A DNA stretch of 64,000 nt from Leptodactylus fallax (taxonomy: Eukaryota > Chordata > Amphibia > Anura > Leptodactylidae), in assembly GCA_947044405.1 (NCBI GenBank), contig CAMRHE010000133.1:2542001-2606000 (forward strand), written 5' to 3'. The notes below the pieces were generated by a model that did no database searches, was not told the origin of the DNA, and was given only the letters and a program-made list of their open reading frames with translations. Below, in pieces: positions 21,256-34,439 of the stretch; within the stretch, counting starts at the first letter, position 1, and the number at the start of each line of letters is the position of its first letter. Both the position numbers and the translations under genes were made by a program.

Positions 21256-21457
21256 TAAAGGGGTTGTGCAGGACTTGAAATCATGGCTGCTTTCCTCTTC
21301 TCAGGAAGTGACATCATGTCCGTTGGTCACAAATCTCCATCCCATGAAAATGAATGTGACTGAGCTGCAGCATGATCAGGTGACCTACGGACATGATGTC
21401 ACTTACTAAGAAGAAGAAAGAAGCCATGTTTTCAAAGTCCTGCACAACCCCTTTAAG
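21256..21457. repeat. Palindromic MITE (ttaaaggggttgtgcag ends)
   Basis: ttaaaggggttgtgcaggac and its reverse complement gtcctgcacaacccctttaa bound about 200 nt. Inner arms include gacatcatgtccgt/acggacatgatgtc. It is a near-perfect hairpin. Confidence 0.85.
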
Positions 21458-21702
21458 AGCTATGTCGGAGTTGGGAACAACAGAGATGAGTCCAATGAGA
21501 ACGATTGGACTCATTTCCAGGTAAGTATAACTTTTTTTTTTTAATGTGGCCACAAAGTTAACACGACCGATGGATAAAACAACTGTGAAATATGGATTTT
21601 TCACGGCCATTTTGCATCAGAGGGGCCCATGTTTTCACGAATCCCTCATAGATTTGAGTCTAAAATAGGTAAAAATGGGACATGTCGTAAATGACATTCA
21701 TG
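21458..21702. other. Intergenic, nothing recognised
   Basis: Short unremarkable spacer with an AT-rich run. Confidence 0.3.
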
Positions 21703-22206
21703 TAAGGGTATCTTCAGGAATTTTTCCTAGCTGAAGCGGAATTTTTACGCTTGAACAAATTTCACACCTGCCAGGCGGTATTTTTCCGCCTCCCATTCAC
21801 TTCAATAGGAGTTATTAGGTGGAATCCATCTGAAAATTGAGCATGATGCTTATTTTTTCCACTAAGGCTAGGTTCACACTTGTGCATGGATCTTGGTGGA
21901 CCCGAACGACGGAGAGCTGGACTGCCAAAACAGCGGTTACCCGCGACCCGTGGACCCCATAGACTATAATGGGGTCCGCCAGGTGTTCACCATTTTTATT
22001 CTGAAACCTGTGTGTGCTGGACATTTCTCTCCGACGATTTTCGGTGGTTTTGCGGCGGAGTCCGACACAGATGTGAACTTAGCCTAAATCAACGTCTGCC
22101 TCCCACTGAAATCAATTGAGCCTGGTTTCTGAAAGAATTTCGAACTGAATTTGAGGTAGAATCCGCTTCAAATTCAGCACCAAATTCCACCTTGTGAACA
22201 TACCCA
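21703..22206. repeat. Outer MITE split by a second MITE
   Basis: Left half (agggtatcttcaggaat to about 21857) and right half (22088 to ttgtgaacataccca) belong to the 4198-4494 type and are separated by the complete element at 21858-22087. Confidence 0.65.
21858..22087. repeat. MITE 'ggctaggttcacac' with TAA target duplication
   Basis: Ends GGCTAGGTTCACA and TGTGAACTTAGCC are inverted repeats flanked by TAA on each side. A 3-bp TAA duplication is characteristic of PIF/Harbinger elements. Confidence 0.7.
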
Positions 22207-22864
22207 AACTGAAGGCTAAGAAGCAGGCTATTTGGGACACTAAGCCACTGGTCCATAAGTGCCCCAAACAGGTTCCCTTTAAGGGGTTATGTAAAAGTTG
22301 CAAGAAAAAATACCCTAAATTTCTTCTTGTACTTATCACTTAATCTTTTCCTGCGCCCTGTCACATGTATTTACCAAGAACTTTCACATGACACGTATGT
22401 AATAACCAACGCATCACTGAGGCCTAACAGCTAAATGTTCTTCATTCAGAAAGCCCCTTTAAGAAGCTAACGCTTTCTGAGCTCCACGTTCCTGTAAACA
22501 TGGTGCGGAGAAGTAGGTCATCCATAACAATCTGCCGAAAATGTTAGCGATGGAGGACGGGAAAACAGGTGCGAGCAGCCAATCAATATGGTGTCAAGCA
22601 CAGGCGGTTCCTGTTACACTGTGTCAGTGAATGTCATTCCTAAGTGGTCTGCCCTGTATTCTGCACAGCGCACACTACACACTCAAGGCATACACAGCTC
22701 TGCTATTCCAACAGCAGCAGCGACCTGTACACTGAATATTTGTCTTGGCCTAAATAATGAACAATTGGGGCATTGTGACACATGTTCTATGGAGCGAGGG
22801 AAGTGAAGAAACCGCAGGCATTGTTTTTTTTCATAGGCATTGATATAGAGTGTTCTCATATACT
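22207..22864. other. Intergenic, repeat fragments
   Basis: A short 'aagccactggtccataag ... ttaaggggttatgt' repeat at about 22205-22300. The remainder, 22480-22800, is unique-looking. No gene seen. Confidence 0.4.
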
Positions 22865-23573
22865 CCTTGGTTATATTAAAGGGATATATCAGATTGGCGG
22901 GGGACTGACACCCGGCATCCAGCCAATCAGCTGTTTGAAGAGTGGGCAGCGTTTGGGTGAGCATTGCGGCCTCTGCACTGCTTACCAAGCACAGTGCCAT
23001 ACATTGTTTAATGGCTATGCCTGGTATTGCACCTTAGACCCTTTTACTTGAATGGGACTGAGCTGCACACAGGCCTCGTGATGAAAAAACATGACATCAA
23101 TGACCTGTGAAGCAGAAGCAGGGCTCACCGAAGTGCCACTGCCGCTTCAATCAGCTGATCTGTGGAGGTCCTGGATATAGGACCCCCACCAATCAGATAT
23201 TGATGATCTAATAGATATCCTCTGATAACAGATCATTGGGTGTTTCACACCTGACACCTGACTAATCAGGTGTTTGAAGATTGGCCAGCGTTTTGTGAGT
23301 GCTGCGGCCTCTATGTTCCTTACCAAATACAGCTCCGTACATTGTATAGTGGCTATGCTTGGTATTGCAGCTCAGCCGTATGCACTTGAATGGGACTGAG
23401 CTGCACACAGGCCTCAGGATGAAAGAACATGATATCACTGACCTGTGAAGCAGAAGTGGGGCTCACCAAAGTGCCGCTTCAATCAGTTGATCTGTGGGGG
23501 TCCTGGATGTCAGACCGATAATATATGTCAGATATTGGTGATCTATCCTATAGATAGGTCATCATATTTTAAA
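22865..23573. repeat. Two tandem copies of the 'tcatcaat' MITE
   Basis: Two copies in the same orientation (about 22865-23222 and 23225-23573) share accaatcagctgtttgaag-like, attgcagctcag and gaatgggactgagctgcaca segments. Confidence 0.7.
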
Positions 23574-23615
23574 AAGGTATCTGTCTGCCTTCCTGAGATG
23601 TCTTAATAAACACTT

Positions 23616-23690
23616 GTACAGTGCTGCGGAATATGTTGGCACTATATAAATAAAATTTATTATTATTATTATTATTATTGCAGCCCCAAT
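23616..23690 (+). repeat. 3' tail fragment of the tRNA-derived SINE
   Basis: tgctgcggaatatgttggca, ctatataaataaaat and a (TTA)n tail match the tail of the SINE at 56858-57104 read on its own strand. Confidence 0.65.
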
Positions 23691-23965
23691 GAAATGACAA
23701 CACTGTGGCATCTTATCTCTTCCTCTGTTATTCCTCCTGGAAATTTATGAATTAACAAATGGGCTTTACCATTGCCCTTGTCAAAAGACATATTCTGACA
23801 CCATCTATCCAGTGCTGTCTGTGTCATATTGTATAGGGACAAGGGAAATGGTAACACCCTGTCAATTTATTTGTAAGTTCCCAGGAGGAACAAAAGAGGA
23901 ATGGTGCAATGCAAGGAAAATAAAGAGTCCATAAGGAATGTCTACAAGGTGGCACCACTGATCCC
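23691..23965. repeat. Palindromic MITE 'ttattcctcctgg'
   Basis: tctgttattcctcctggaaa at the left pairs with ttcccaggaggaacaaaaga at the right. Inner arms include accattgcccttgtc/gacaagggaaatggt. Fragments recur at about 2880-2935 and at the edges of 26005-26720. Confidence 0.7.
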
Positions 23966-25369
23966 AGGGTAGGATTTGTGAGTGCTACGATTTGTAGCAA
24001 TGTAAGGGCACCACTGGTGTTACTGGGTCCACATACCACCCAATATTTTAGTGCCCATTCACAGGAAATTTTTAAGCACTACGGCAATATTCACATCTGT
24101 ATTGGAGACTCCGTCGCAGTGTGTGTCCAAAATCGCTGGACAATAACCTTCTGCAAGTCCAACTTTTTCATCCAGCGGTCTCAGTTTTGAAGAACGGACA
24201 CCTGAGGGATCCCATTATACATAAATAGAGAAATTTCGTAAACAATCCTAGCAGTTTGGTTTATGTTTCGGGCCAAAAAAAGGTGTGGATTACAAAAATA
24301 TGTATCGAAAATTGGGTGGTCCTAGATGGTTTGGAGGTGGGGCTTAAGGCTAGCGCTACATGGCAACATATGTCGCACAACAAGTCACAGTTTGGCTGTA
24401 CAAAAAAAAAAAAAACAGTCTAGTGGCGATTATATCGCATTCGAGTGCCATGCAACTGCCATTGTAAGCCATGGTAACCGCGTTTTTTTTCCACAGCGTT
24501 TTTTTGCTGTTTTTCACTACGTTGGGCCTTAGCCTTACCGCATCAAAAACCACAAGTGTTTTTTTTAAAGGGAAGTTTCCAGGTCCATACAGTCTGCTGG
24601 AGCAAAAAAAGTGGCAAAAACTGCATCAGAAAACGCAACAAAAAAGCGCATAATGCAATTAACATGTCAAAAAAACGTTTCTTAATTCCTGAAGCAGATT
24701 TTTTCAGCCTGCAAAAAACTCTATGTGAACATACCCTTAAAGTCCCTATTTTACCAGCGTAAGTATAGCCAATAAGCTACATATATAATGTATACAATGT
24801 GAATAGTATCTACGATGACATTGCTGGTGATTTAGTGCAGTCGTTTCACTATTCACGTATTGTATCGGTGACGCTACACACAGGGTCTTATTACGTGCCA
24901 GGAGTTACACCTATGGACGTCATTGTCAGGTAGATATGGATGCGAAACAAGTCAGGTGACATTCTCTAAAAAGGAACCAGAAATAAAAATGTCTTCTGCA
25001 TAGTCATGTACTGCTCACAAAAGGGCCCGAGGGCCACATGCACTACATGGATAGGTCTATATCGTCTATGAACGAATGGACAAAACTGTTTCAGTGCAGG
25101 AGGTGGTCTGAGAAAACTGGCGTAGAGGGATGATACTGAGACGCACATTTGGCACAAGGCCCTTTCTTGCGCCAAACATGCGCCTCAAGCCCCAATCTGC
25201 GCCTCACTCGCCACATCCGGCCCAGCTGATTTATTAATACTAAAACTGCCTACCTGGCATACATTTCCATTCTGGCGCTGGGGCCTCTGACAGCTTTATG
25301 AAGAAGCCGCAGCCTCTTCATAAATCTCTCGGTCCCTTCGCCACTTGGACGAGTCTTAATAGATTTCCC
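23966..25369. other. Intergenic with degraded MITEs
   Basis: About 24350-24535 (ggctagcgctacatggcaac ... gggccttagcc) and about 24560-24740 (ending gtgaacatacccttaa) are short inverted-repeat elements. 24780-25360 is unique-looking. No gene seen. Confidence 0.45.
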
Positions 25370-25555
25370 TAATGTGTTTCCATGGTAACAGACTACAAGC
25401 AAACCCTGTGTAGTCTTGTTCTACAGTTTTATTGACATTCACTACCAAATGTATGTTGGGGGCAGGTAGAAGGGAGTATGACTGCAGGGTCAGACTGCAC
25501 AGGGTTTGGTTGCAGTCTGTTACCATGGAGACCTGCATAGGAGCTGTATACATAA
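25370..25555. repeat. Inverted repeat with X-box-like tips
   Basis: gtttccatggtaacagacta (25376 on) pairs with cagtctgttaccatggagac near 25510. A related half copy occurs at about 39998-40110. The left tip contains GTTTCCATGGTAAC, which matches the RFX X-box pattern. Confidence 0.65.
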
Positions 25556-26004
25556 AACAAAAGGAAATAGGGAAGCAAAAACATGGTAAAGCTGCGTGGA
25601 AGGAGTCTGTACAAGGGACACAGAGTCCCTACAGTATGAAGTCACAAAGTCAAGGAGGGACATTCAGGCCCATAGATAAAGTGTTTTTGTGGCCTTATGC
25701 TCATTTATATTCGCAACCCTTTTTCTGCGTTTTCATAGAATTTACATCGCTGTCAGCTGTCAGACTTGTCTTGATATATAATTTTCCGTTACAAATTAGT
25801 TAAAAAGGAAATACCACTTTCATTTACCCAAGTGATATTGTATAAAAATCCATCATACTGTAAATCCTCATATCAGGACACAGGCTGAAGAGTATATAAA
25901 TCTACAGTATATACAAGCTCTACTACTCCTGCCGCCTCTCCTTACTTGTCCTCTGCAGTAAATACTTGTATTCCCCATGAAATAATAATTCTGGAGCATC
26001 GTGT
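25556..26004. other. Intergenic, nothing recognised
   Basis: Unique-looking sequence. Open frames here have no recognisable domain. Confidence 0.35.
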
Positions 26005-26720
26005 ATTGTGCTGTCCCTCAGTTATTCCTCCTGGAAATGGCTGAAGAAATTGGCAAAAGAGTTTATACTAGTCCCTTTGTCAACAGGCTGTGTACCTACA
26101 CAATGCGACATGATCCAATCAGTGCAGCCATACTCTAAGGAAAAGGAGAATGCAACACCCAGTTGTCAGTTTAGGCTAGGTCTACATGCCCACTTTGGCT
26201 GCAACACACGTTACGCAGCCAAACACTGCCTTAGACCTCATGCACAAGACTGTGTGTTTTGTCAGTGTGCTAGCCGTGTTTTTCATGGCTAGCACACTGA
26301 CCCATTCATCTCTATGGCCGCATACACATGACCTTGGGGCAAAACCCAGGCCTGGTCCTATATCTGTCCGTTTTGTGGCCCAGGCTCCCTGAGAGAAGTA
26401 AATGGGGCCGTGGAGGACATATGGATGCTATCCGTGCCATTCAACCAGGTCGTGTGCATGTAGCCTTAAACACAGCTTATGAAAGCGAATGTGGTTGCGC
26501 TGCCACTTGCAATTTCCCGCAACAATTGTGTCATCGCCATGGCTACTTGCGAGTCACAATATGACCATATTCACTTTCCTTAGCTTTAATGCAGGCAGTG
26601 CTACCCTGAGTACTTGGGCCATACAATGTGTGTCACAGTGAAAGTTGCCATGTAGCCTTAGGCATACACTTCCAAGAAGAATAACAGAGGAACAAAATCA
26701 AACAGATTGCTAATAAAAGA
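26005..26720. repeat. Palindromic MITE interrupted by another MITE
   Basis: Outer tips ctcagttattcctcctggaa and ttccaagaagaataacagag are the ends of the 23691-23965 family. Between them, about 26170-26655, lies a different inverted-repeat element (taggctaggtctacatg ... catgtagccttag) that itself holds a gctagcacactgac palindrome. Confidence 0.55.
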
Positions 26721-26818
26721 TGCTCCAGAATTATTTCACATGGCGAGCAAACAAAGAGTTGTTCAGTTTGCACAACCGATTGTATAATCCACTTAGCTGT
26801 GGCAAATTTGCTGGCAGG

Positions 26819-27672
26819 TAACCCATACCTCCCAACTTTCAAAGAACAGAAAGAGGGACAAAATGTGTGGCACGCTATGCACGCCGCTGCAAATTTAGCT
26901 CCACCCACTTCTACGTTGACTCCGCCCAGTCTCATCCATTTTTCTTTGTGCCCCCACACAGTATAATGCTCTTACAGTCACCTTAACATTATATGCCCCT
27001 ACATTATAATGTTCCCCTCCAATTGCCTCACAGTATTAAGTCTTTCTCCTTGTGCCCCAGTTTAAACTGGCGGAAACTAGAGGGAGACATTAAACTGGGG
27101 CAGCTGGAGGGGGACATTTAACAGAAGGAGTAGTTGGAGGGGGACAATAAATTAATGGCAGCTGTAGTGGGACATTAAACTGAGGCAGCTGGAGGGGAAC
27201 ATTAAACTGGAGGCAACTGGAGGCGGACATGTCCCCCTCCAGCTACTCCCACAGTTTAATGTCCTCCTTCAGTTGCCCCCAGTTTAATGTCTCTGTCCAG
27301 TAACCCCCATTGTTTAATGTCCTCCTTCAGCTGCCTCCAGTTTAATGTCCCCCCTTCAGCTGCCCCCCAGTTTAATGTTCCCCCTCCATCTGCCTCTAGT
27401 TTCATGTGCCCCCTTCATCTGCCCACAGTTTAATGTCCCCCCCTTCATTTGCCCCCAATGTTTAACATAAAAAACACTGATACTCACCTCTCCTCGCTCA
27501 TCATCACATCGCACCTATAGCTCCCGGGGCCGGAGCACACAGGGAGCACAGTGGTGAAGTGGGAGCTGTACTCAACAGTTGAAACCAGGACATGCTGACC
27601 GGGACGGGGGGACGGGACCCGGAATCTGGGACTGTCACGCTGAATCCAGGACCGTTGGAAGATATGGGCTAA
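26819..27672. mobile_element. Non-autonomous element with inverted internal minisatellite
   Basis: Ends taacccatacctcccaact and the opposed gttggaagatatgggctaa form terminal inverted repeats. The core 27060-27235 repeats gagggggacattaaactgg and then inverts (cagtttaatgtccccc, 27236-27470). The right part has ggaatctgggactgtcacg. A relative of the core lies at 10534-10815. Confidence 0.65.
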
Positions 27673-28623
27673 CCCCCTTGAACCGGGCCCTATGGTGGCA
27701 GGGGCCCCCTTAGAACAGTAGGACAGTACTGCATTTGCTGTTCCGGGCAGTGGGTCTAGGCTGCCCCAGCTCCATGCCCCTGTCTCTCTGGTGTCTTAGA
27801 GCAGTAGGTACAATGCAGTGACGTCACAAGGCACCTGTTGCTCCCTGAATCATCTGGTACCAGAGATAGGAGAGGGGGACATTAAACTGTGTGGGCAACT
27901 GGAGGGGCACATAAAAATGTGGGGGCAACTGGAGGGGGACTTTATATCTGAGGGGTCACAGGGGGAGTTGGTTAATGTGTGATGCATGCAGGGGCATTTG
28001 ACTATATGATGGGTCACTGAGGGGTATTATATTGTATGGGGTCACTAGAGAGGCATTACAATGTGTGAGGGCTGCTAAGGGGCATTTTACTATGTGGGGG
28101 GCATTATAATTTGTGCAGTGCAGGTATGTCTAAGTGGTGGTGAAGGGTGGGGGTCCACATATGAAACTTTTGTACTGGGCCCACCCATGTGTTATTTCCT
28201 GGCTTTTCATCAACAAGGAAAAAATGAAAAATTCATAACTTTTTGATGGCGTTTTTTTTTACGTAGCGTCATTTTGTACAAGCATTGTAGTCCACAGACA
28301 GGATTTATTCACTTGGCTCTATCTATGTCCGTTTTGACAGAGCACATCAGTTTTTTGATGGCTGTTAAAAATGGGCATTCAAAAAATTGCCATGTGAATA
28401 GAAACATAGAATTGTGTTCTCAAAATGGCCCACGGATAATGCACTGTGCTCCACGGTTGTGTGAATAAGCCCAAAGAGTCTAATTTGTTGGGTTCAGGCG
28501 TCTTCACCTGTCTTGCCTTGGTCTCCGCTCCGCATTGCCCAGTTTTGTAAAAAGTGGCGAGCGGGCACAGAAGGAACTATGTGGTGCACATTAACAACCA
28601 TCTACACCATAAAACTGACATAG
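27673..28623. other. Intergenic, G-rich repeat debris
   Basis: 27870-28120 has irregular gggggcaactggaggggac and ggggcattat units, a decayed minisatellite. 28210-28480 resembles short dispersed repeats. No gene seen. Confidence 0.4.
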
Positions 28624-28692
28624 GCTGAGGCCCCAAGTTGCAGAAACGCAGCTTTTTATGTTGCAAATGTTGCTGCAGCTTTTTGAACCAAT

Positions 28693-30025
<1,333 letters not shown>

Positions 30026-30130
30026 TATTTCCTATTCCTTTTGTAGCCATTCTTGGGTTTGGCTCAAAAAACTGCAGCAAAATCTGCAACAAAAAAAAAG
30101 CTGCGTTTCTTCAACGTGGGGCCTTAGCCA

Positions 30131-30850
30131 TAGATGGGTTACTACATTTCCTCCCTAGTATATAGTGAGTTTCATATTGCACTATATGTAGATCTCAAAG
30201 TGACCATTAAAAATACCACACTAAGATATCAGGTTATTCGGAAAAAAACAGCCTTTCCATGATTTTGGATTTAACCCCCGCAATCCTATTCATTTTTTTT
30301 TCCTCCTTCTATAGGACTAACAGGCAAAGTTCTCAAAAATGAGCACAAGGTTCTTCGTATACATATTGTAGGGTGTATAAGCCCACTAGCCACTTCATGG
30401 TGGCCTCTGTATAGTGGGTCCCTACTCTACTGGGTGCAGGTCAGCGTGGCGACCACCATTACTGCAGCTCAGTGCCTACGGGAGGGCGACCCATCAGCCC
30501 ATCAGTACCCCTGCTTCCAGGCTGTGCCCCCAGGCTCTGGGCCTCACCACCCCACTACATCACCACAGCAATGGCAGACACCATGCAGCACCGCACCATG
30601 TGAACGGATCTCAAAAATTATTGGTTTATCTACATGGTCTGCCCCTTCTTTATGTAAATGGAACATGTGGTAAGGTGAACTTTTTGAGGTTTGTTCACGC
30701 GGTGCTGTATGGTGTAAGCCTGTGGGGTGGAGTGGCCTAGAGCCTGGGGGCTTATAACATATACCATATAACATACTAGTATATGTTATATGGGTACCAT
30801 ACAGTAGTGTTTGTCACCCATATGATCTCACTGTAAAAAAAAACAAAAAA
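30131..30850. other. Intergenic, nothing firm
   Basis: An atatgttatatg palindrome occurs near 30757-30792. 30410-30740 has open frames on both strands but no domain or splice support. No gene seen. Confidence 0.35.
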
Positions 30851-31965
30851 CTTTTAGGCTAAGGCCCCACATTGCCGAAACAGCTGCTGCAGAAACGCAG
30901 TGGGAAAAAAAATGCTGCGTTTTACAACACAAGCAAAGTGAATGAGGTTTCAGTAATCTCAAACACACCGAAAAAAAGGTGCCGAAACTCAAGTGCGTTT
31001 CTATGGAGCGCAGTATTTTCGTTTCAGCCCCAGAATCGCAAGCATTTTTCCTATAGATTTAAGGCTGAGGCCCCACGTTGCGGAAACGTAGCGTTTATTG
31101 TGGCAGATTTTGCTGTGGTTTTTGAGCCAAAGAGTGGATTTAACACAAGGGAATCATCTAAATACTTCCTAGATATTTCCCATTCCTATTGTAGCCACTC
31201 CCGCCTTTGGCTCAAAAAACCACAGCAAAATCTGCAACAATAAACGCTGCGTTTCCACAATATGGGGCCTATGGCTAGGTTCACATCTGTGTAGGAGTCT
31301 TCGTAGGAGACAGACTCCATCTAAAATTGGAGGGGAGTAAAGTTCTGCATGGAGGAATTTTCTCTCTGGCGGTTTCAGTATAAAACCAGCGGAAACCCAA
31401 CGGACACCCGGCAGACCCGTTTATAGTCTATGAGGTCCACAGGTAACCTCTTTTTTAGCAGATGGGCTCTCCGTCCTTCGGGTCCACATGCAGACCCAAA
31501 CGATGGAGAGCCGAATGCTAGTGTGAACCTAGCGTAAGGCTAAAGCCCCACGTTGCGAAACCGCTGCGTTTTACAGTACCTGCAAAGTGGATGGGATTCT
31601 TTCTAATCCCATCCACACATTGTAGAAAAAAATCAAAAAAGATTTAAAAAATTGCAGCCTGTGAATGATACCTACAGAAGCGCCGGCGGTTTCCCTATAT
31701 GTATAATAGGGGCAGAAAGTCCACAGAGGAAAACTCTGCAAAATCACAATGAAAAACGATGCGGAAAAAAACTCGATGTGTTTCCGCGGATTTTTTTTCT
31801 GCAATGAGAGGATGGGATTAGTCAGAATCCCATCCATTTTGCAGGTACTGAAAAAGCCACAGATTTTGCTGTAGATCGCGGCGTTTACGGTACATGAGGC
31901 CCCTGCCTAAGTCTCAGTCAAAATGCGCTGCCTAAAGGGAAACCGCCAGCGTTTCTGTAAGTGTA
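30851..31965. repeat. Cluster of MITEs
   Basis: In order: 30855-31068 and 31069-31270 ('aggccccac..ttgc' family, the latter a clean palindrome), 31273-31538 ('ggctaggttcacat ... tgaacctagcg'), 31535-31915 ('aaagccccacgttgc', with inverted gatgggatt...aatcccatc pairs), and the left arm of the host of the next element. Confidence 0.6.
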
Positions 31966-31973
31966 ATTGACAT

Positions 31974-34042
31974 CAGGGGCGTAAATATCGGAGTAGCAGC
32001 GGTAGCGGCTGCCACAGGGCCCGGAAAAGTATGGGGCCCGGATCCCTGTGGCAGCCGCTACCGCGAACCCCACAAACACTGCTATCATTATACTCTGGGG
32101 TCTTTTGAGACCCCGGAGTATAATGATCGGGGGCTCTGGGGAGGTGAGGGAACATAAAAAACACTGTAACTCACCTCATCTACACGCCGCAGGCTTCGGA
32201 CCGGTTTATTGATGTCCCATACGTCAGCCGACGTCATTATGCGTCACGATGCTGGCCTGATTCACACGAGATCTGCTCCAACAGATGGCCGAAGTAGCGC
32301 ACAGGAGTGCAGCGGAGCCAGGAAGAGGTAAGTAGCATTGTTTTTTATGTTTGTATCCTTCCCTGGGTCTCCAATCATTATTCTCTGGGGTTTGAAAAGA
32401 CCCTAGAGTATAATAATCGTTCATGCGTGGTCCACTATGGGGCATAATACTGTGTGCAGGGGCCACTGTGGGGCATACTACTGTGTGTAGGGGTCAATAT
32501 GAGGCATACTACTGAGGGCAGGGGGCACTATGGAGCATAATACTGTGTGCAGGGGCCACTATGGGGCATAATAATGTGTGCAGGGGCCACTATGGGGCAT
32601 ACTACTGTGTGCAGGGGCCACTATGGGGCATAATTCTGTGTGCAGAGGCCACTATGGGGCATAATACTGTGTACAGGGGGTCACTATGGGGCATAATACA
32701 GTTTGCAGGGGCTGCTATGGGGCATACTATCGTGTGCAGGGGCCGCTATGAAGCATAATACTGTGTGCAGGGGCCACTATGGGGCATAATGCTGTGTGCA
32801 GGGGACACTATGGAGCATAATACTGCGTGCAGGGGCCACTATGGGGCATAATACTGCGTGCAGGGGCCACTATGGGGCATAATACTGTGTGCAGGGGTCA
32901 CTATGGGGCATAACACTGTGTGCAGGGGCCACTATGGGACATGATACTGCGTGCAGGGGCCACTATGGGGCATAATACTGTGTGTAGGGGTCAATATGAG
33001 GCATACTACTGTGGGAAGGGGCCACTATGGAGCATAATACTGTGTGCAGGGGCCACTATGGGGCATAATACTGTGTGCAGGGGCCACTATGGGGCATACT
33101 ACTGTGGGCAGGGGCCACTATGGAACATAATACTGTGTGCAGGGGCCACTATGGGGCATACTACTGTGGGCAGGGGCCACTATGGAACATAATACTGTGT
33201 GCAGGGGCCACTATGGGGCATAATACTGTGTGCAGGGGCCACTATGGGGCATAATTCTGTGTGCAGAGGCCACTATGTGGCATAATACTGTGTACAGGGG
33301 TCACTATGGGGCATAATACAGTTTGCAGGGGCTGCTATGGGACATACTATCGTGTGCAGGGGCCGCTATGAAGCATAATACTGTGTGCAGGGGCCACTAT
33401 GGGGCATAATGCTGTGTGCAGGGGACACTATGGAGCATAATACTGCGTGCAGGGGCCACTATGGGGCATAATACTGCGTGCAGGGGCCACTATGGGGCAT
33501 AATTCTGTGTACAGAGGCCACTATGTGGCATAATACTGTGTACAGGGGTCACTATGGGGCATAATACAGTTTGCAGGGGCTGCTATGGGACATACTATCG
33601 TGTGCAGGGGCCGCTATGAAGCATAATACTGTGTGCAGGGGCCACTATGGGGCATAATGCTGTGTGCAGGGGACACTATGGAGCATAATACTGCGTGCAG
33701 GGGCCACTATGGGGCATAATACTGCGTGCAGGGGCCACTATGGGGCATAATACTGTGTGCAGGGGTCACTATGGGGCATAACACTGTGTGCAGGGGCCAC
33801 TATGGGACATGATACTGCGTGCAGGGGCCACTATGGGGCATAATACTGTGTGCAGGGGTCACTATGGGGCATAATACTGTGTGCAGGGGCCACTGTGGCG
33901 CATAATAGTGTGTGCAGGAATGCAGTTTATGCGGGGGGGGGTTGGGGCGGTGGTTTGTGCGGGGGGAGGGTTGGGGGTGGCGGTTCAGGGGGGAATGTCA
34001 AATGTTCGCCTTGGGGCCCAGCCATTCCTAGTTACGCCACTG
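31974..34042. mobile_element. Non-autonomous hAT-type element carrying minisatellite
   Basis: Starts CAGGGGCGTAAATATC and ends GTTACGCCACTG, short inverted repeats. attgacat lies directly on both sides (31966-31973 and 34043-34050), an exact 8-bp target duplication. The interior has the same 32080-32435 module (paired cattatactctggggtc palindromes, aggtaag-type sites) as the composite at 17782, followed by ~48 units of the 31-bp minisatellite and a G-rich right flank. No transposase. The host is another MITE of the 'aggccccac' type, interrupted here and resumed at 34051. Confidence 0.92.
32436..33915. repeat. 31-bp minisatellite with higher-order structure
   Basis: About 48 units of ggggccactatggggcataa plus tactgtgtgca. 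Distinctive variant units (gtacaggggtcac, acagtttgcaggggctgc, gccgctatgaagc) recur in the same order starting at 32671, 33292 and 33540. The last interval is exactly 248 nt, or eight units, and the first is 621 nt (twenty units plus one base), showing block duplications. Confidence 0.93.
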
Positions 34043-34050
34043 ATTGACAT

Positions 34051-34439
34051 ACTGATGGTTTCCCTATAGGTATAATAGAAGCAGAAAGTCCACAGTGACT
34101 GTAAAACGCTGCGTTTTTTTCCGCCAAATGTTCACACTTCTGTTATGTTATTTTTAGGTACAGAATCGCAAGCGTTTTCCCTATAGATTTAATAGGGAAA
34201 CAAAAAAAAACTTGTTGTTACTGCGTTTTTTCCTGCTGCGTTTCCCTACATGGGACCTCAGCCTTGATGCGGCCAATAAGTATCATCTGTCAATCTCAGC
34301 TGTGATTCCATTTACTGCCTCCAAAAATATTTGCCCTCTCCTCATGTTTACCTAGCGCCCCCTAGTGATTTATTGCCCCTTCACTATCCCTTTGTAGCCC
34401 CCTCCAGCCCACCCCAGCCTGGTCTCCTGTACACTTCCC
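34051..34439. other. Right arm of host MITE, then unique DNA
   Basis: 34051-34265 completes the MITE split by the hAT-type element (ggtttccctataggtataat; ctacatgggacctcagcctt). 34270-34439 is unique-looking. Confidence 0.45.

Noticed and set aside
30414..30774. Overlapping open frames of 76-108 residues on both strands
   Set aside because: No splice sites, family motifs or codon bias visible; three overlapping frames suggest chance.
32436..33915. CRISPR-like regular spacing
   Set aside because: Eukaryotic minisatellite: units are contiguous with no unique spacers and there is no cas gene.
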